The notes under the pieces were generated by a model. That model saw only the letters and a program-made list of their open reading frames with translations, did not search any database and was not told the DNA's origin. The position numbers and the translations under genes were made by a program. From positions 800,501-864,500 of the forward strand of contig JAUTXW010004705.1 of NCBI GenBank assembly GCA_030620095.1: a stretch of 64,000 nt of DNA. Direction: 5' to 3'. This document shows, piece by piece, positions 34,655 through 44,817 of this stretch (position 1 is its first letter; every line of letters begins with the position of its first letter). Source of the DNA: Kuschelorhynchus macadamiae. Taxonomy: Eukaryota > Arthropoda > Insecta > Coleoptera > Curculionidae.

Positions 34655-35905
34655 AGTAATAGAAAACAATTTTCGGGACTTTTGCATCCACAAGCGAAAA
34701 AAATGATATTAAATCTAATGAAATATTACGAAAATGAAAATTCACCGGCCAGTATCCAGGAGACAGTAGCAAAAGCTACCCAAGAAGATTAAGAAATGTA
34801 CACGAAAAAAGCCAAAGACAGAAGACTTAAGTGACAATGTAAAAATGGATGTTTGTAATGCAATTTACGATTTATACACATCAAAAACTAATATAACCCA
34901 TCAAGTTTTAAAAGAATCTTTAAGAAATCGAGGCATATTGGAAATTGGACTAAAATCGTTGTCAGAATTAATAAAAATGTTGGGTTTTCGATACAAAAAG
35001 GACTGTAATCGAAGATTTTTATGCGAGTTGCCACATATAGCAACTCAGCGTATCCAGTTTTTAAAGAAATACACGGAAAATGTTAATTCAAAATGTTGAA
35101 AAGTCGTATTTTTAGACGAGACTTGGATATTTTCTTATGGAAGTGGTTCGAAATCTTGGCAGGACGAGTCTGTAAAAAGAGTCAAGAGAAAAAAGGGATG
35201 TGGGACGGGAAAACGGTTCATCATTTTGCATGCAGGTTCAAGTTTACTGTTTTCTTCAACATCCAAAAGTATGGACTACCATGATAATATGAACTGTGAA
35301 CTGTTTTAAAAGTGGTTAAAAGAACAACTGATTCCAAATTTAGATGCTCCATCTTTAATCATTCCGGAAAATGCATCTTATCATTCAAGAATCTTAAATA
35401 AACAACCTACTTCATCCTGGACGAAAAGTGATATTTATGACTGGCTAATAAAACAAAAACAAAATCCTTTACCCAATTTGCTGAAACTAGAACTTCTTTT
35501 AATGGCAAAAAGCTTTTGCTATTGATCATTGCGCCATTTGAGGACGACTCAGAAGATGAGGACTTTTTAAGTGATGATGATATTTTTTAGTCTATAACAT
35601 TAAAAAGTTTCTGAAGGATTATATTAGTCTTTGACGTGTATAAATCATAAATTGCATAATGAATATCCATTTTTGTGTTGTAACTTAAGTCTTTTGTCTT
35701 TGGATTTTTTCGTGTACATTTCCTAATCTTCTTCGGAAGTAAATTATGTTTTTTTTTTCATGCACAAGTTTCTGTACATTGCTTATACCTATTCTCAGAG
35801 CCTTTGCCACTGGTTCCTGGATATTAGCCAGTGAATTTTAATTTAAATTTTTTTTTATTAAATTTGACACCATCATTTTTTTGCTTACTTTTTTAGTACA
35901 TTTGT
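34655..35905 (+). mobile_element. DDE transposon whose inverted arms include the N-terminal coding region
   Basis: Left arm about 34690-34835 and right arm about 35686-35900 are inverted copies: both carry CCAAAGACAGAAGACTTAAG-type and TCGTGTACATTTC-type stretches and the CCAGTATCCAGGA stretch. The left arm has lost about 60 bases that the right arm keeps. Transposase fragments lie between. Exact termini and target duplication were not found. Confidence 0.55.
34700..35590 (+). pseudogene. DDE transposase (IS630/Tc1-mariner superfamily, DDE_3 type), broken
   Basis: Frame pieces in order: KKMILNLMKYYENENSPASI (HTH start), then after a break VCNAIYDLYTSKTNITHQVL, IGLKSLSELIKMLGFRYKKD and RIQFLKKYTENVNS. 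A frameshift gives VVFLDETWIFSYGSGSKSW (first acid), CGTGKRFIILHAGS, MDYHDNMNCELF, LIIPENASYHS where the second acid should be D (DNASYH), and NKQPTSSWTKSDIYDWL. The D-to-E change at the second acid, with many frame breaks, makes it dead. The family is distinct from the DD41D copies. Confidence 0.7.
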
Positions 35906-36059
35906 GATTTTGTAGGCAATAAATAAATAATTATAGAATACTTGTTCCAATTTTAAAGCGTGTTTAAAATAAGTACATTTTTTTATTAATTTATAAGACA
36001 AAATTTGATATATAAAAATCGGTAAAATCGCTTTAGCAGAAACTGAGGACTAACGAATA

Positions 36060-36063
<4 letters not shown>

Positions 36064-36129
<66 letters not shown>
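36064..36129. repeat. (AT)n microsatellite, 66 bp
   Basis: Uninterrupted AT dinucleotide tract. It is directly followed by a composite-repeat block. Confidence 0.95.
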
Positions 36130-36133
<4 letters not shown>

Positions 36134-36139
36134 CATGCA

Positions 36140-36330
36140 TGGCCCTTAATTTAAGACTTAAATTTGAAGAAATCGGATAAGTAGTTTTTTAGCTATGCCG
36201 CGAACAGACAGACTGACAGACAGACATACCTACAGACAGACGGAATTGAGAAAACATGTTTTCCGGCATCTAGGGACCCTTAAATGTAAAGATCTTAAAA
36301 AATCTCACGAGGGAAGTAATAACTAATTAT
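36140..36330 (+). repeat. Composite repeat block (GACAGACAGACGG type)
   Basis: Reads GTAGTTTTTTAGCTATGCCG, CGAACAGACAGACTGACAGA, GGAATTGAGAAAACATG, GGCATCTAGGGACCCTTAAA and GAGGGAAGTAATA. The same ordered motifs recur at 17450, 40490, 53460, 56090 and 61100. Confidence 0.7.
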
Positions 36331-37154
36331 CTTGTCTTTTTAACAAAAGTGTATAATATTTTTGCAAAATAAATTTTTTCTTTTATCACAATACAAAAAA
36401 AAACAAGTTTTCTTTGCACAGGGATGGCCGGCATTTAAATAAATGACACTGTATAAGTGGTTAGATTCTTAGGTCAAGCGAGGCTCATAATTTTTGATGA
36501 TTGATAAAAAAGTGGCTGTATAAACAGAACATTTTGTGTATTTTTGTTTTTGCCAACCAAAAAATTTTAACCAACTACATATTTAGCGAATTTTCTTATT
36601 TAGTCCCTCGGCATTTAATATATAAAATAATATTAAGTGGCTATCTTAATAATATTGCCTAATATAATAAAAAAAACTATTTTCTTTCTCCCTGTATATT
36701 TGTAAATAGCCCATCGAGATTTAATAGTTCGATAAAAGAATCACACAACATTTTGGTATTCACTGTGTTTTCTGATTTGATTCATAATGTTGGGGACCTT
36801 TGGACCCGCACGATAAGACCGCATTCGACTTTATCATTTATCATCGAGGCAATAGGCCTAGTATCAAATACGAAAAAGGTCCTGGAAATCACAACCTCCT
36901 TAAGACGCAGAATGCAAGCTACAATAGAATGTTTTGTGTATATATGCAATAAAAACTACTACTAATAATAATAACCTCTCATTTGGCGTATTTAGGTATT
37001 CGAATACCGACTTGTATGACCTCGATGGGCTAACACGAGTTTAATGATGAAATTTAGGATACGTCACCCTAATGCAGCTCTGGAAACGGTCTCTTTGAAG
37101 AGGGATGAAGGTGAAGGGGGTGCAGTAAACCTGTATGACCTGTGTAAAAACCAA
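36331..37154. other. Intron sequence, nothing firmly recognised
   Basis: A short open plus-strand stretch at 36753-36965 has no recognisable motif. Confidence 0.3.
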
Positions 37155-37345
37155 GGAAAAAAAAAGACTATTTTCAATACAATAATTGCCCCTTAATCCA
37201 CAAAGTTGTAAATGCAGACGATAAGTACTTCTCTTTGAACTTGAACAACCTTCAAGACCAGGTTGTATTCCAGGGAACAGAAGAATCCACGACAAGAGAA
37301 TGGCGAGAAAAAGTCCTGAATGGAAGGTACCCTGCATTCTTGGAG
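37155..37345 (+). pseudogene. LINE fragment
   Basis: Reads NADDKYFSLNLNNLQDQVVF then EWREKVLNGRYPAFLE. This resembles the stretch with W..K.LHGRYP found near the C-terminus of some LINE proteins. Too short to assign a clade. Confidence 0.45.
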
Positions 37346-37488
37346 GTTTATTAAGTTAAGTTATTTAATTATTTAATTCTATTTAACTAATGAACTGGCT
37401 TTTAACTGTGTTATTTTGACATTGGTTATCATATCATTATCAGGAATAAATCGGGTTTTTCTATATTTTATCTCAAACATACTAATAC

Positions 37489-37653
37489 CTTACAAATGCA
37501 CTCTCCTTCGCAGTCTTTACCGGCTGTCACTCCTTTTTGATCACAAGGGCAAGATTCGCAATTTGGGTACCCTCTGAATCCGGGGGCACAACTCTCGCAT
37601 CTCGGCCCCGAATAGCCTTCTCTACATTTACAAGTCCCAGCTGATGTTCCATA
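37489..37653 (-). CDS. wb: Laminin alpha exon: end of LE3, start of LE4
   Basis: 165 bp, phase 0 at both ends. Reads YGTSAGTCKCREGYSGPRCE, SCAPGFRGYPNCESC (LE3), then PCDQKGVTAGKDCEGECIC and K (LE4). The acceptor is TTTTTTTCAG and the donor AAG|GTATTAG. Cysteine spacing is regular. Confidence 0.93.
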
Positions 37654-37769
37654 CTGAAAAAAATGAAAGCGATTTTTAAAGCTTATAAAAAATTATTGCA
37701 ACCTATGCGACTTTTATCTAGTACAATTTAAAAAAAAACAAATCTTATCATTATTTTTATCATAAATTT

Positions 37770-37895
37770 CGGTGTTCAGATCTTGTGGAGTAAAAATCCC
37801 TGAAGATGCCTCGTGCTATCGAAAGCGAAACGTCGGATAGTAATTCCAATTTGACATGGTCTAATCCCAAGAACCATGATTTCTTAATATTTTGA
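37770..37895 (+). repeat. Penelope-like element tail fragment
   Basis: GATCTTGTGGAGTAAAAATC, CCTGAAGATGCCTCGTGCTA, GCGAAACGTCGGATAG and GACATGGTCTAATCCCAAGA match the tails at 21885-21995 and 31735-31850. No coding region remains. Confidence 0.7.
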
Positions 37896-37899
37896 ACTC

Positions 37900-39470
37900 T
37901 ACATCTTATGTCATCTACTATAAACTTAGGCCCTATTTGCTATTTGTATATTAAAGAGAGAGGAATATGTTCCTTTATGGTACTGACCGCGCCTTCACCG
38001 AACAATTAAAACCTATCGTTCCCCAATTCTCGCACCGGCTTTTCGAGTAATGTACTATGCCAGTAGCTCACAAATTTATCATAATTGCGAATCCTTAAAA
38101 CTTGACAGACTCTTTTTAAATAATTTTGTAAATTGTGCATTCTACATGAGGCAGTACTGTGCATATAAAGAATGATGGTATTTGTAGCTTCTAGTAGGTT
38201 GAGTCTTTTTTCAAGGGCCTAAAAAAAACATCAAACCAGTATCAGCAGGCCGTAGCATCCAAAGCGAAAGGAAGTTATTAACGAAAATATCTTCGTTTAG
38301 CTCCTTGAGAACACCGTTGTGGCGGCCTTACACGTTCGGAGCTTAGGCATGGTCGCCCACTCCTAGAGACGGTCCTGGGCTTAGACATTCCCGAATATAA
38401 ACTAATTATTATTCTATTTTTAGGATTTGTTTAAGCTTATGTTATCAACATTCATAATTTGTTTTATTTAATGCCCTCAAATTCTGATATTTGGTCGAAT
38501 CTTCACAAATGACAAAATTATTCCGTCATGTTGGATCAAATTTCGATTAAGAAATCATAATTTGCACTCTGTTATGTTATCCAATATGCGAAGAAGTACT
38601 GAAGTTCGATCCTAAAATTAGTATTTGGCATATTTAAAAGCGTAAATTATGACTTTTTAGTCAACATTTAGGCATTCAGAATGGTAGCGCCAACATGTCG
38701 GGGTATCTGGGGTATAGGATATAGATTTTAACATTAAAACACTAAAGATATGATTTTATAGCAAGATCTCTGGGTTAGGTTAGGTTGCGGCTTGTTTTCT
38801 AAAGGATAGTGGCATATGTCTTACAAAACGAGTATTTTATACTATTTTTTCTGTTGCACTATATTTTAAAAAGCGTTATTTTTAAAAAACATATTTACTG
38901 CTGAACATTTTCAAATTGGTGACAATGCATGCCAAAAGTGGCAATTCCATACTTGGACATTGTTCTGTTCATCCCAAACATAGGTCAACTTGGTTTTTGA
39001 AAACGGTTTTTGAGTCGAATTCACGAACTGTGTTCTTATTTGTATAAAACCGTTTAGGCAAAAATATTTAGATTATAGGGAAAATTTAGAAAACTAGTTA
39101 TAAAAAAATCGGTAAATTTCTTTAGCCGGAACTTCCCTCGTTATTTTGTTTCCATTTGTTAGGAATAGTGAACCAATTTAGTTCAGTATATAGTCACAGT
39201 ATATATGTGTTACATTATACTGTCTTTTCATTATTATTTGTTCTATTACCATTTTCTTTCTACCTATGCCACACTTGACTTTTGGGCATAGTAAAATAAA
39301 TTCAATAAGTAGTTTTTACATTGACACATACCTCCATTTTTCTACGTCATGTTGAATTCGTATCAGTTTATCCCATTTTCACATCTAATTTTTCTGCAAA
39401 ATCAATTGAACAAGATTTTCTTACCTTGATTTTTTTAAATTTTGTTGGACTGCCATTTTTTTTTGCAATC
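37900..39470. other. Repeat-derived intron sequence
   Basis: 38480-38700 contains two stretches resembling the tandem units of the 16140-16850 array (TTGGTCGAATCTTCACAAATG and CGTCATGTTGG). The rest is unassigned. A moderately GC-rich stretch at 38250-38400 has no motif I can name. Confidence 0.35.
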
Positions 39471-39477
39471 TTAAATT

Positions 39478-40350
39478 GAAACCCATATTATCAGTCTTTA
39501 CCTACTCCATTGGTCCGCAGATACTTCCCAGATATTAAGTTTCTAACTGGTTTTCCTTAACGATCCTCTTATTGTTATTTTAAAGTGGGGTATTATTTAA
39601 GGTTACTAACTTTTTTAAAATGTCGACGTTTCGCAACTTTATTGTTGCATCCTCAGGACACATAGATTTTGTATCCTACATGAAAGCTATACATATTATC
39701 AGTCTTCACCTACTTCGTTTATCTACAGATATTTCCTAACCCCAAATAATACACCACTCTAACAACAAGACGATCGTTAGTGAAAACTATTCAGAAACTT
39801 AATATCTGGGAATATCTGCGAACTAACGGAGTAGGTAAAGACTGATAATACGAGTTTCATGCAGGATATAAAATCTATATGCGTCCTGAGAATGCAACAA
39901 TAAAGTTGCGAAACGTCGACATTTAAAAAAAAATGCTTCAGTTCTTTTTTACTGGATCCTAACCCTAAATAATACACCACTCTAACATAAAAACAAGAGG
40001 ATAATTAACGAAAAGAAACATAATATCTGGGAAATATCTGCGGACCAACGGATTAAATAAAGACTAATAATATGGGGTTCATGCAGGATATAGAAACTAT
40101 ATATATGTCCTGAGGTTGCAACAATAAAGTTGCGACACGTCTACTATTTAAAAATAATCCCAATAATACACCACTATAACAAAACAACAAGAGATTTGTT
40201 AACGAAAATCATTTAGAAACTTAATATCCAGGAAATATTTGCGAGTAGGCAAAGTCTGATAATACGGGTTTCATGCAGGATAGAGGATCTATATGTGTCC
40301 TGAGGATGCACAAATTAAGTTCCGAAACGTCAACAATTTAAAAAAAGACT
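39478..40350. repeat. Head-to-head array of about 200-bp units with hammerhead-like cores
   Basis: Two minus-strand units (partial 39478-39600; 39600-39730) face three plus-strand units (39765-39930, 39960-40150, 40150-40350). Shared marks in order: AATAATACACCACTCTAACA, GAAACTTAATATCTGGGAA, AAAGACTGATAATA, TTTCATGCAGGATATAG and GTCCTGAGGATGCAACAATA-AAGTTGCGAAACGTCGAC. Penelope-like elements and some insect satellites carry hammerhead ribozymes in such repeats. Confidence 0.7.
39621..39684 (-). ncRNA. Candidate hammerhead ribozyme (best-kept unit)
   Basis: Minus strand: cleavage triplet GTA, stem I GGATAC paired with GTGTCC (one G-U), core CTGAGGA (fits CUGANGA), stem II GCAAC/GTTGC with loop AATAAA, then GAAAC and a short stem III (ACGT with ATGT). 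One extra T sits between CTGAGGA and stem II, which is not canonical. The plus-strand units (39859-39920, 40080-40144, 40272-40334) read GCA instead of GTA at the cleavage site and two of them have core changes, so they are probably inactive. Confidence 0.4.
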
Positions 40351-40419
40351 TGTTTTTTTTTTTACTGGATTTTAAACCCAAAAAATACAGCAATCTAACA
40401 AAATTTTTTTAACATTTTT

Positions 40420-41115
40420 CGTTCATATTGGATTTTCACTAAAATATTACCAGGTCATCCCCATATGATCCTTAATTTTTGGTCAAAATTTGAAGTCAAT
40501 CAGGTAAGTAGTATTTAAGCTCTGTCTCGAACTGACAGAGAGACCGACAGACGGACCGACGGAATTGATAAAACATTTTTTTTTTGGCATCTAGGGACGT
40601 TAAAACGTGAAGATATGTAAAACCTGACAGGATAGCTTTTTTCACGATTACAAAAATTTTATTTGGCCGCCATTTTGTTTCGCCATCTTGAATTAGTACC
40701 ACCATTTTACTAATTGATCCCTATACCACAATTACTTATGGCACACAGTTTGAAGTCAAACCATTGAGCAGTTTTTCAGGCTGAATTTTTAAATATTATT
40801 AATTCGCCATTTTGTTCCGCCATCTTGTATTGGTACCATAAATGTTACCAGTTGATTCCAACATAATATTTGATGTTTTTGCAAAATTTGAAATAAATTG
40901 GATAAAATGTTTTTCAATAATAATTTTTTTAACATTTCACTAAGCCGCCATTTTCTTTCGCCATATTATATTTTTACCAAAATGTTACCAGGTCATCCCC
41001 ATATGATCCTTAATTTTTGAAGAAAAATTTCAGGTCAATCGAGTAAGTAGTTTTTTAGAGAGTGATTTTTTCACGATTACAATACTTCCCTTTTGCGAGG
41101 GAAGTAATAAACCTA
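40420..41115 (+). repeat. Composite repeat: tandem CGCCATTTTGTT units and GAGGGAAGTA end
   Basis: Contains ATTACCAGGTCATCCCCATA at 40446 and again at 40986, CCGCCATTTTGTTTCGCCAT at 40668 with relatives at 40800 and 40945, a GACAGAGAGACCGACAGACG block and a terminal CTTTTGCGAGGGAAGTAAT. The unit is roughly 125-270 bp and the order of motifs is the same as at 53395-54080. Confidence 0.7.
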
Positions 41116-41910
41116 CGATAATTCTTTTTTGCGAATTCTAGGAAAACTCGTAGCAGACCCCAAGTTAGTACTCCTTTATTGACATGTCTTATTTGATCGT
41201 TTGCATTCTCAATACGGAATTCGTTCCTCCTTGTTTTATGAACCGTAGGTCAGACACCATAATTTGATGTCGTAGGGTTTTACGTTTTGTTACCATAATT
41301 TGATCTTGTAGGGTTTTACGATTTGTCTGGGCTTCCATAATCTCTTATATTAATTTTGTATTTATAGAAAGTGACAAAGTAATAGAAATTTGTATTCAAT
41401 GAAGGACAGAAGTTCCAGATATTTATTTAAAATTGAATAAAAATAAATGCCCTTTCATAATTTTAATAAATTGAAAACAATTAAAAAACAATAGTTCTTG
41501 GGTGTAAATTATGTCAATAAATATATATAGTTCTTTAATTGATTTCAACAATGAAAAATTTGGTATTAAATTAAAAACAAATTTATCTGGTATTTACCAC
41601 AGGGGTGATTTTCATGAAACGATGAGGGTGCGGTTTGTTTAAAACTTTTTTAAATCTAAAATTACGTTCCAATTTTTCAGAAACTATTGCACTTTTAAGA
41701 ATATCTATGTCGACAGTTAAAAGTGAGTTTTTTAATTTTAAAATGGGTTTTCTTTTCAGGAATACTATGGATCAAGATGGATTATGAATTTTAACTTTAT
41801 TAAGGAACGTGTTTTACAAAATCCAAATATTGGAAAAATGACAAAATCATTTATAGTCCTGGAGCCTATGAACAATATTTTGTATTCACCGCATATTAGC
41901 AACTACCTAC
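41116..41910. other. Intron sequence, nothing recognised
   Basis: A short direct duplication at about 41255-41330 (CATAATTTGATSTTGTAGGGTTTTACG twice) is the only structure seen. Confidence 0.4.
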
Positions 41911-42048
41911 CTGTATGCATATGTCTTGAGAGGAGCCAATTACACTGCATTCACATTTTAAGCATGGGCGAGGATCTTGTGCTGAAACACCAGATGGGCG
42001 ATAAAAACCAGTGAGACACTTTTCGCAGTTTATCCCAGTGGTGAACTC
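41911..42048 (-). CDS. wb: Laminin alpha exon: end of LE2, start of LE3
   Basis: 138 bp, phase 0 at both ends. Reads EFTTGINCEKCLTGFYRPSG, a short insert, PRPCLKC (LE2) and ECSVIGSSQDICIQ (LE3). The acceptor is TTCTTTTTAG and the donor ACAG|GTAGGTAG. The TTGINCEKC...GFYRP motif is the conserved LE2 of alpha chains. The next upstream intron, 13.6 kb, is the largest in the window. Confidence 0.93.
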
Positions 42049-42127
42049 CTAAAAAGAACAACTAAATGAGTATAATGTTAAAACATTTTATTTCTTAATA
42101 GCATATTATAGACATTTACACCTTAAA

Positions 42128-42312
42128 TTTTAAATTTAAGGTTTAAATTTGGACCAGATCTAACTTGACAGTTATAGGTTTAAAATGACATATAAGAGAT
42201 TGAAACAGTGATGATAAAAGCAAAACCTAAATGACTAACTAAAAGTTTTAATTGCCAAGGCAGTTAGATCTGGCCTAATTGTTAAACTTTTTTAATGAAT
42301 CCGGGAGTTAGT
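42128..42312. repeat. MITE of the GTATTCACTAA family, copy 3
   Basis: TTAAATTTGGACCAGATCTA, ACTTGACAGTTATAGGTTTA on the left and GTTAGATCTGGCCTAATTG, TTTTTTAATGAATCCGGGAG on the right form the inverted ends. About 185 bp, no coding. Confidence 0.65.
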
Positions 42313-42594
42313 GATTTTCTATGGCGACACGTAAACTTAATCTTATGTTATTGTTAAATGGTTTTCGAGGAAATCGGTATTGATAATTGAGAAAAATTAA
42401 ACGTTCTTTCAGAATTATTACTCTGAACATGTAAACAATATCAATGTAGGTTATAAAGACAAACTGGGTCAAGTTTAGTAAGCCTTATTCATGATCTACA
42501 AACAAAATTAGTACACGGTGTTCAAATCAATATAAAAAGCATGTAGATAAACGCAGTAAATAGACAAAAAAGAAATAAAACCCATACTCTAGAG

Positions 42595-44655
42595 CAAGGG
42601 TCTTCAACCTTTTTTAAAACAAGGGCCAAAAATCGATTTCACATCGTCCGAAGGGCCACAATGGTCCACATCACTTTACCACCATATCAATGAAATAAAA
42701 AACCTAATTTCAAAGTGTAACAATCTTTATTGGTTAAAAAATTCAATCAAGCAATGCGATTTTTGACATTGTTTATTTTTGACAAGTGTGTCGATATTTG
42801 GTTTTATTTTTGTAGTAGCAACCACAAACTTCTTTCTAGATGTGCGTCTGTAACTCTCGATCTAGTTTTAGACTTCACATTCTTCATACGAGAAAACAGC
42901 TGCTCGCACACATATGTGCTCAACAAATGCCCAAACAAAGACATCATTTTCTGGGCATATTTTCAGATTTTAGTTTTGATCGACATATTTTGAATAAAAA
43001 TCAAGAAGACCCATGTCGAACTTGTCGTTCCGTTCCGAATTACACTCCAAATTGATAAGCTCCATCTGACAATTTCTGGCATGTCTTCAACGGATACACT
43101 GAATGGTTGGTCAAAGAGATTGATGCAATTTTCGTTGATGTGTGATGTCCAGTTCATCCAAAGTCGTGCAGCCAGTCGGGTTCACTAAACCGAGGAACTA
43201 GTTTCCCTTTGGTTTCCATGAAGGAGGCGATTTCCTCCTTGAGTTCAAAAACGCGTGTTAGCATTTTTTCTTTCCTCTCGGCATTAATTTCGTGTAAAAA
43301 AACTTGGAATTCTCTGTGGTGGAGGCCCCGTGATTTAATGAAGTTTAAAGTTTTTACGACCAATTTCATGACCTCATCAATATTTGCGGATTTTGCACAA
43401 AGATTTTGTTGATGAACGATACAATGGTAATGCATCAATGAAAGATCTAAACCCACGAGCCCTTCATTTTTTTCTACCATGGATGGTGCACCGTCTGTTA
43501 CAACTGCAGAAAGGTTTGTCAATTCTAAATTATATCGTCTCAGTACTGTCAACAAACATTTATAAATATCACATCGTTTTGTAGTTCGTTTATCGGTATC
43601 CGTATCGGTTAAATCTGTGCTTTCGTCGAGCGCAACAGAATAGTATACGAACTTCGATGCACGTTCTTTTAGTGATATTTTAATGTCTGCCGCTAACTCT
43701 TCGATTCTTCTTAGAAAAAAGTTGTTTTTGACGGGCATAATACTTCAGCGGTGCTCTCCATACATTCTTTGATAAATTTACCGTGAGTAAAAGGTTTTGA
43801 TTTCAAAGCTGTTTTTTTCGGATATAATGTAGCTAACCTTCACACACTTGCTTCATTTTCAATATTCTACTTTTGGAAACTATCTTGCTGTCGTTGAAGC
43901 TGACTTTTTAGAGCTTTCACTTTATCTTGCCATAATTGTCTTTTGAATATGTCAAACTTTGTGGCATGCTTTGCATCGTAATGTCTTTTTAAATTGTATT
44001 CTTTCAAGGCTGAAAGGGATTCTTGACACACTAAACAGACAGGTTTTTGATCGAGTACAATTCAGTCCACTTTTTTTGAAACATGCGCTTTTCTTCACTA
44101 ACTTTCGTTTTTTACCCGAAGTAGAAGCCATTTTTAATGTCAAGGTAGATGAATCGAGTTTAATTCTCCGATAAAAATGTCCTCGACAAAACTAAACTTG
44201 CGCGACTGCACGCCACAATACAGTATCCGCCTTACACGCGTCAAAACACACTACACTCAACTCACTATAATCACTTACCGCACAGGTAGCAACTTCACTG
44301 CTAGTTGGCACTCTATCGCTCGTATCACTTTGTTCATTCTTGGAATTAGAAGTCGCCGCTGCCGTGTAATGCCGGTTTTATATAGTCCGAGCGTGTCAAC
44401 TTTGAATCACTCAAAATTTCGAGCAGCTACGAGACTGGACTAGTAGGTCCCTCTAGTAGTGATAATTTCTAGAATCAATAGAAAGATTCAATAGACCTGC
44501 AACGCCATCTAGTGGCCTTGTGGGTAGTCATGATCGCGAGTTTACAGAGTGGATCTCTTCTAACTAGGTGGCGCTAGCGTTCTCGGAGTGTCATTCGCGA
44601 GCGCGTCGCGATACAATATTTTCTTTAGCCTCTAGACCTCGGTCGAAGGTCCTTG
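42595..44655 (-). mobile_element. hAT (Charlie-like) transposon, 2061 bp, 8-bp target duplication
   Basis: Left end CAAGGGTCTTCAACCTTTTT and right end, reverse-complemented, CAAGGACCTTCGACCGAGG. The 8-bp CTCTAGAG flanks both sides (42587-42594 and 44656-44663). The end is close to the CAGGGGTC-type ends usual for Charlie hATs, and the subterminal AAGGGCCACAATGG is typical of that group. A decayed transposase lies on the minus strand. It is inserted in the laminin intron between exons 55922-55686 and 42048-41911. Confidence 0.85.
42770..44131 (-). pseudogene. hAT transposase, GTF2IRD2/ZBED5-like, internally deleted
   Basis: ATG at 44131 gives MASTSGKKRKLV; then, with one frameshift, a zinc-finger-like region (CLVCQESLSALKEYNLKRHY, with CxxC and HxxxxH spacing of a BED type). 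After another break 43738-43160 is open: DIKISLKERASKFVYYSVAL, DESTDLTDTDT (first acid region), LSAVVTDGAPSM and HYHCIVHQQNLCAK, the hAT RNase H core. After FSEPDWLHDFG the frame breaks and the helical and C-terminal dimerisation region is largely missing. Confidence 0.8.
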
Positions 44656-44817
44656 CTCTAGAGTATGATAGGATCAAGAAAATTCGTTATTCTAACTTCA
44701 ATCAAAAGTGTAAATTATCTTGTTATAAGTCAAGCATTTGGATTACAGTCTACTAAATTTTAGATGTTCGGTATAAAATTTAATTTTTTTTGTAGACCTT
44801 AAAAATTTTATAATATA

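Noticed and set aside
37041..37337. 98-codon minus-strand open frame
   Set aside because: It lies opposite a LINE-like fragment on the plus strand and shows no domain.
38775..38795. Telomere-like GGTTAGGTTAGGTT
   Set aside because: Only two or three TTAGG units; expected by chance in a window of this size.
39478..40350. CRISPR array
   Set aside because: Units are about 200 bp, diverged and in opposite orientations, with no short repeat-spacer structure; this is animal DNA.
43209..44443. Several plus-strand frames
   Set aside because: Antisense to the hAT transposase remnant on the minus strand.
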